Below, piece by piece: positions 25,449-25,551 of a DNA stretch of 25,551 nt. Origin of the DNA: Proteromonas lacertae (Eukaryota > Sar > Bigyra > Opalinata > Proteromonadidae); NCBI GenBank assembly GCA_002245135.1, contig NGBS01000963.1:1-25551 (forward strand), read 5' to 3'. The number at the start of each line of letters is the position of its first letter. Within the stretch, counting starts at the first letter, position 1. The translations under genes were made by a program, and so were the position numbers. The notes below the pieces were generated by a model that saw only the letters and a program-made list of their open reading frames with translations, was not told where the DNA came from and did no database searches.

Positions 25449-25551
25449 ATTTCCTCTAATATTATATACTGATTCTATATTCTTATTTTTGTTTTAATCT
25501 ATTCTAGTCTATACTATAGTCTAGTCCTCACCCCGCCGGCATCCCCCCATC
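25449..25551. other. right edge
   Basis: AT-rich sequence with a partly palindromic TAGTCTATACTATAGTCTAG at about 25507-25526, then an abrupt C-rich 25 bases (about 25527-25551). No gene seen. The composition jump could be a genuine boundary or an assembly end. Confidence 0.4.

Larger units (their letters stand above)
16146..25450. mobile_element. Polinton/Maverick fossil (one decayed element or two abutting pieces)
   Basis: The segment carries the hallmark set of a Polinton: retroviral-type integrase (16151-17353), Ulp1/adenain-like cysteine protease (18811-19164 with a related domain before it) and protein-primed family B DNA polymerase (21488-25448), plus unknown genes at 20011-20316 and 20370-21293. 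No major or minor capsid gene and no packaging ATPase is recognised, so they are absent or lie beyond the right edge. It is broken, with roughly ten interruptions over the recognisable genes, yet motifs are crisp, so decay looks fairly recent. A perfect inverted repeat at 19370-19427 and a related sequence at 20026-20046, together with different word usage left and right of them, suggest a boundary between two pieces. Terminal inverted repeats and target-site duplication are not demonstrated. Confidence 0.75.

Noticed and set aside
17813-25450. Capsid or packaging ATPase gene of the Polinton
   Set aside because: No jelly-roll-like capsid motif series and no Walker A/B ATPase could be seen in any frame; 20370-21293 does not resemble either.

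Overview
The window looks like nuclear DNA of a microbial eukaryote that has or had a motile flagellum. One fragment (14622-16145) matches the axonemal protein HYDIN, and protein-primed DNA polymerase B and retroviral-type integrase remains mark a Polinton/Maverick (a decayed, multi-kilobase DNA element of the Polinton class). No rRNA or clean tRNA fixes the lineage. The best-supported genes are intron-poor. Parabasalids (Maverick-rich, standard code) or a protist lineage that reads UAA/UAG as glutamine are the candidates I would test first; this is inference.

Layout. (1) Positions 1-960 and about 6014-13260 form a moderately GC-rich, gene-dense block of orphan genes on both strands. Spacers are short, several stop/start or tail overlaps occur, and a recurring motif (TAGTTxxAAxTT type) lies just upstream of several ATGs. 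One of its proteins (7195-8265) resembles the N-terminal module of Polinton-type DNA polymerase B without the polymerase. (2) Positions about 1080-6010 form a very AT-rich island between the two parts of that block. It holds five alternating-strand genes for Golgi-type enzymes: an FkbM methyltransferase, a GT-A glycosyltransferase, a broken HtrL/YibB glycosyltransferase, a GT2-like glycosyltransferase and a GT92 glycosyltransferase. Each begins with a hydrophobic signal anchor. (3) Positions 13262-14600 hold spacer DNA, a tRNA-like A-box/B-box pair, and two leftward orphan genes. (4) Positions 14622-16145 are a decayed HYDIN gene piece. It ends abruptly where (5) Polinton-type remains begin: integrase, Ulp1/adenain-type cysteine protease with an apparent second protease-like domain, an AT-rich spacer with a perfect 21-bp inverted repeat, two leftward orphans, and a long decayed protein-primed polymerase that runs almost to the right edge.

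How the parts relate. The glycosyltransferase island reads as one functional set (surface glycan synthesis and methylation in the secretory pathway). The GC-rich block is the most novel part: it behaves like a compact, self-contained genetic element of unknown type, with a weak link to Polinton replication proteins. Across the GC-rich block, the HYDIN fragment and the Polinton, the interruptions of otherwise coherent frames that I could see are TAA/TAG and not TGA. That suggests either UAR read as glutamine or a CpA-to-TpA mutation process. No capsid, packaging ATPase, CRISPR, rRNA or telomere was recognised.
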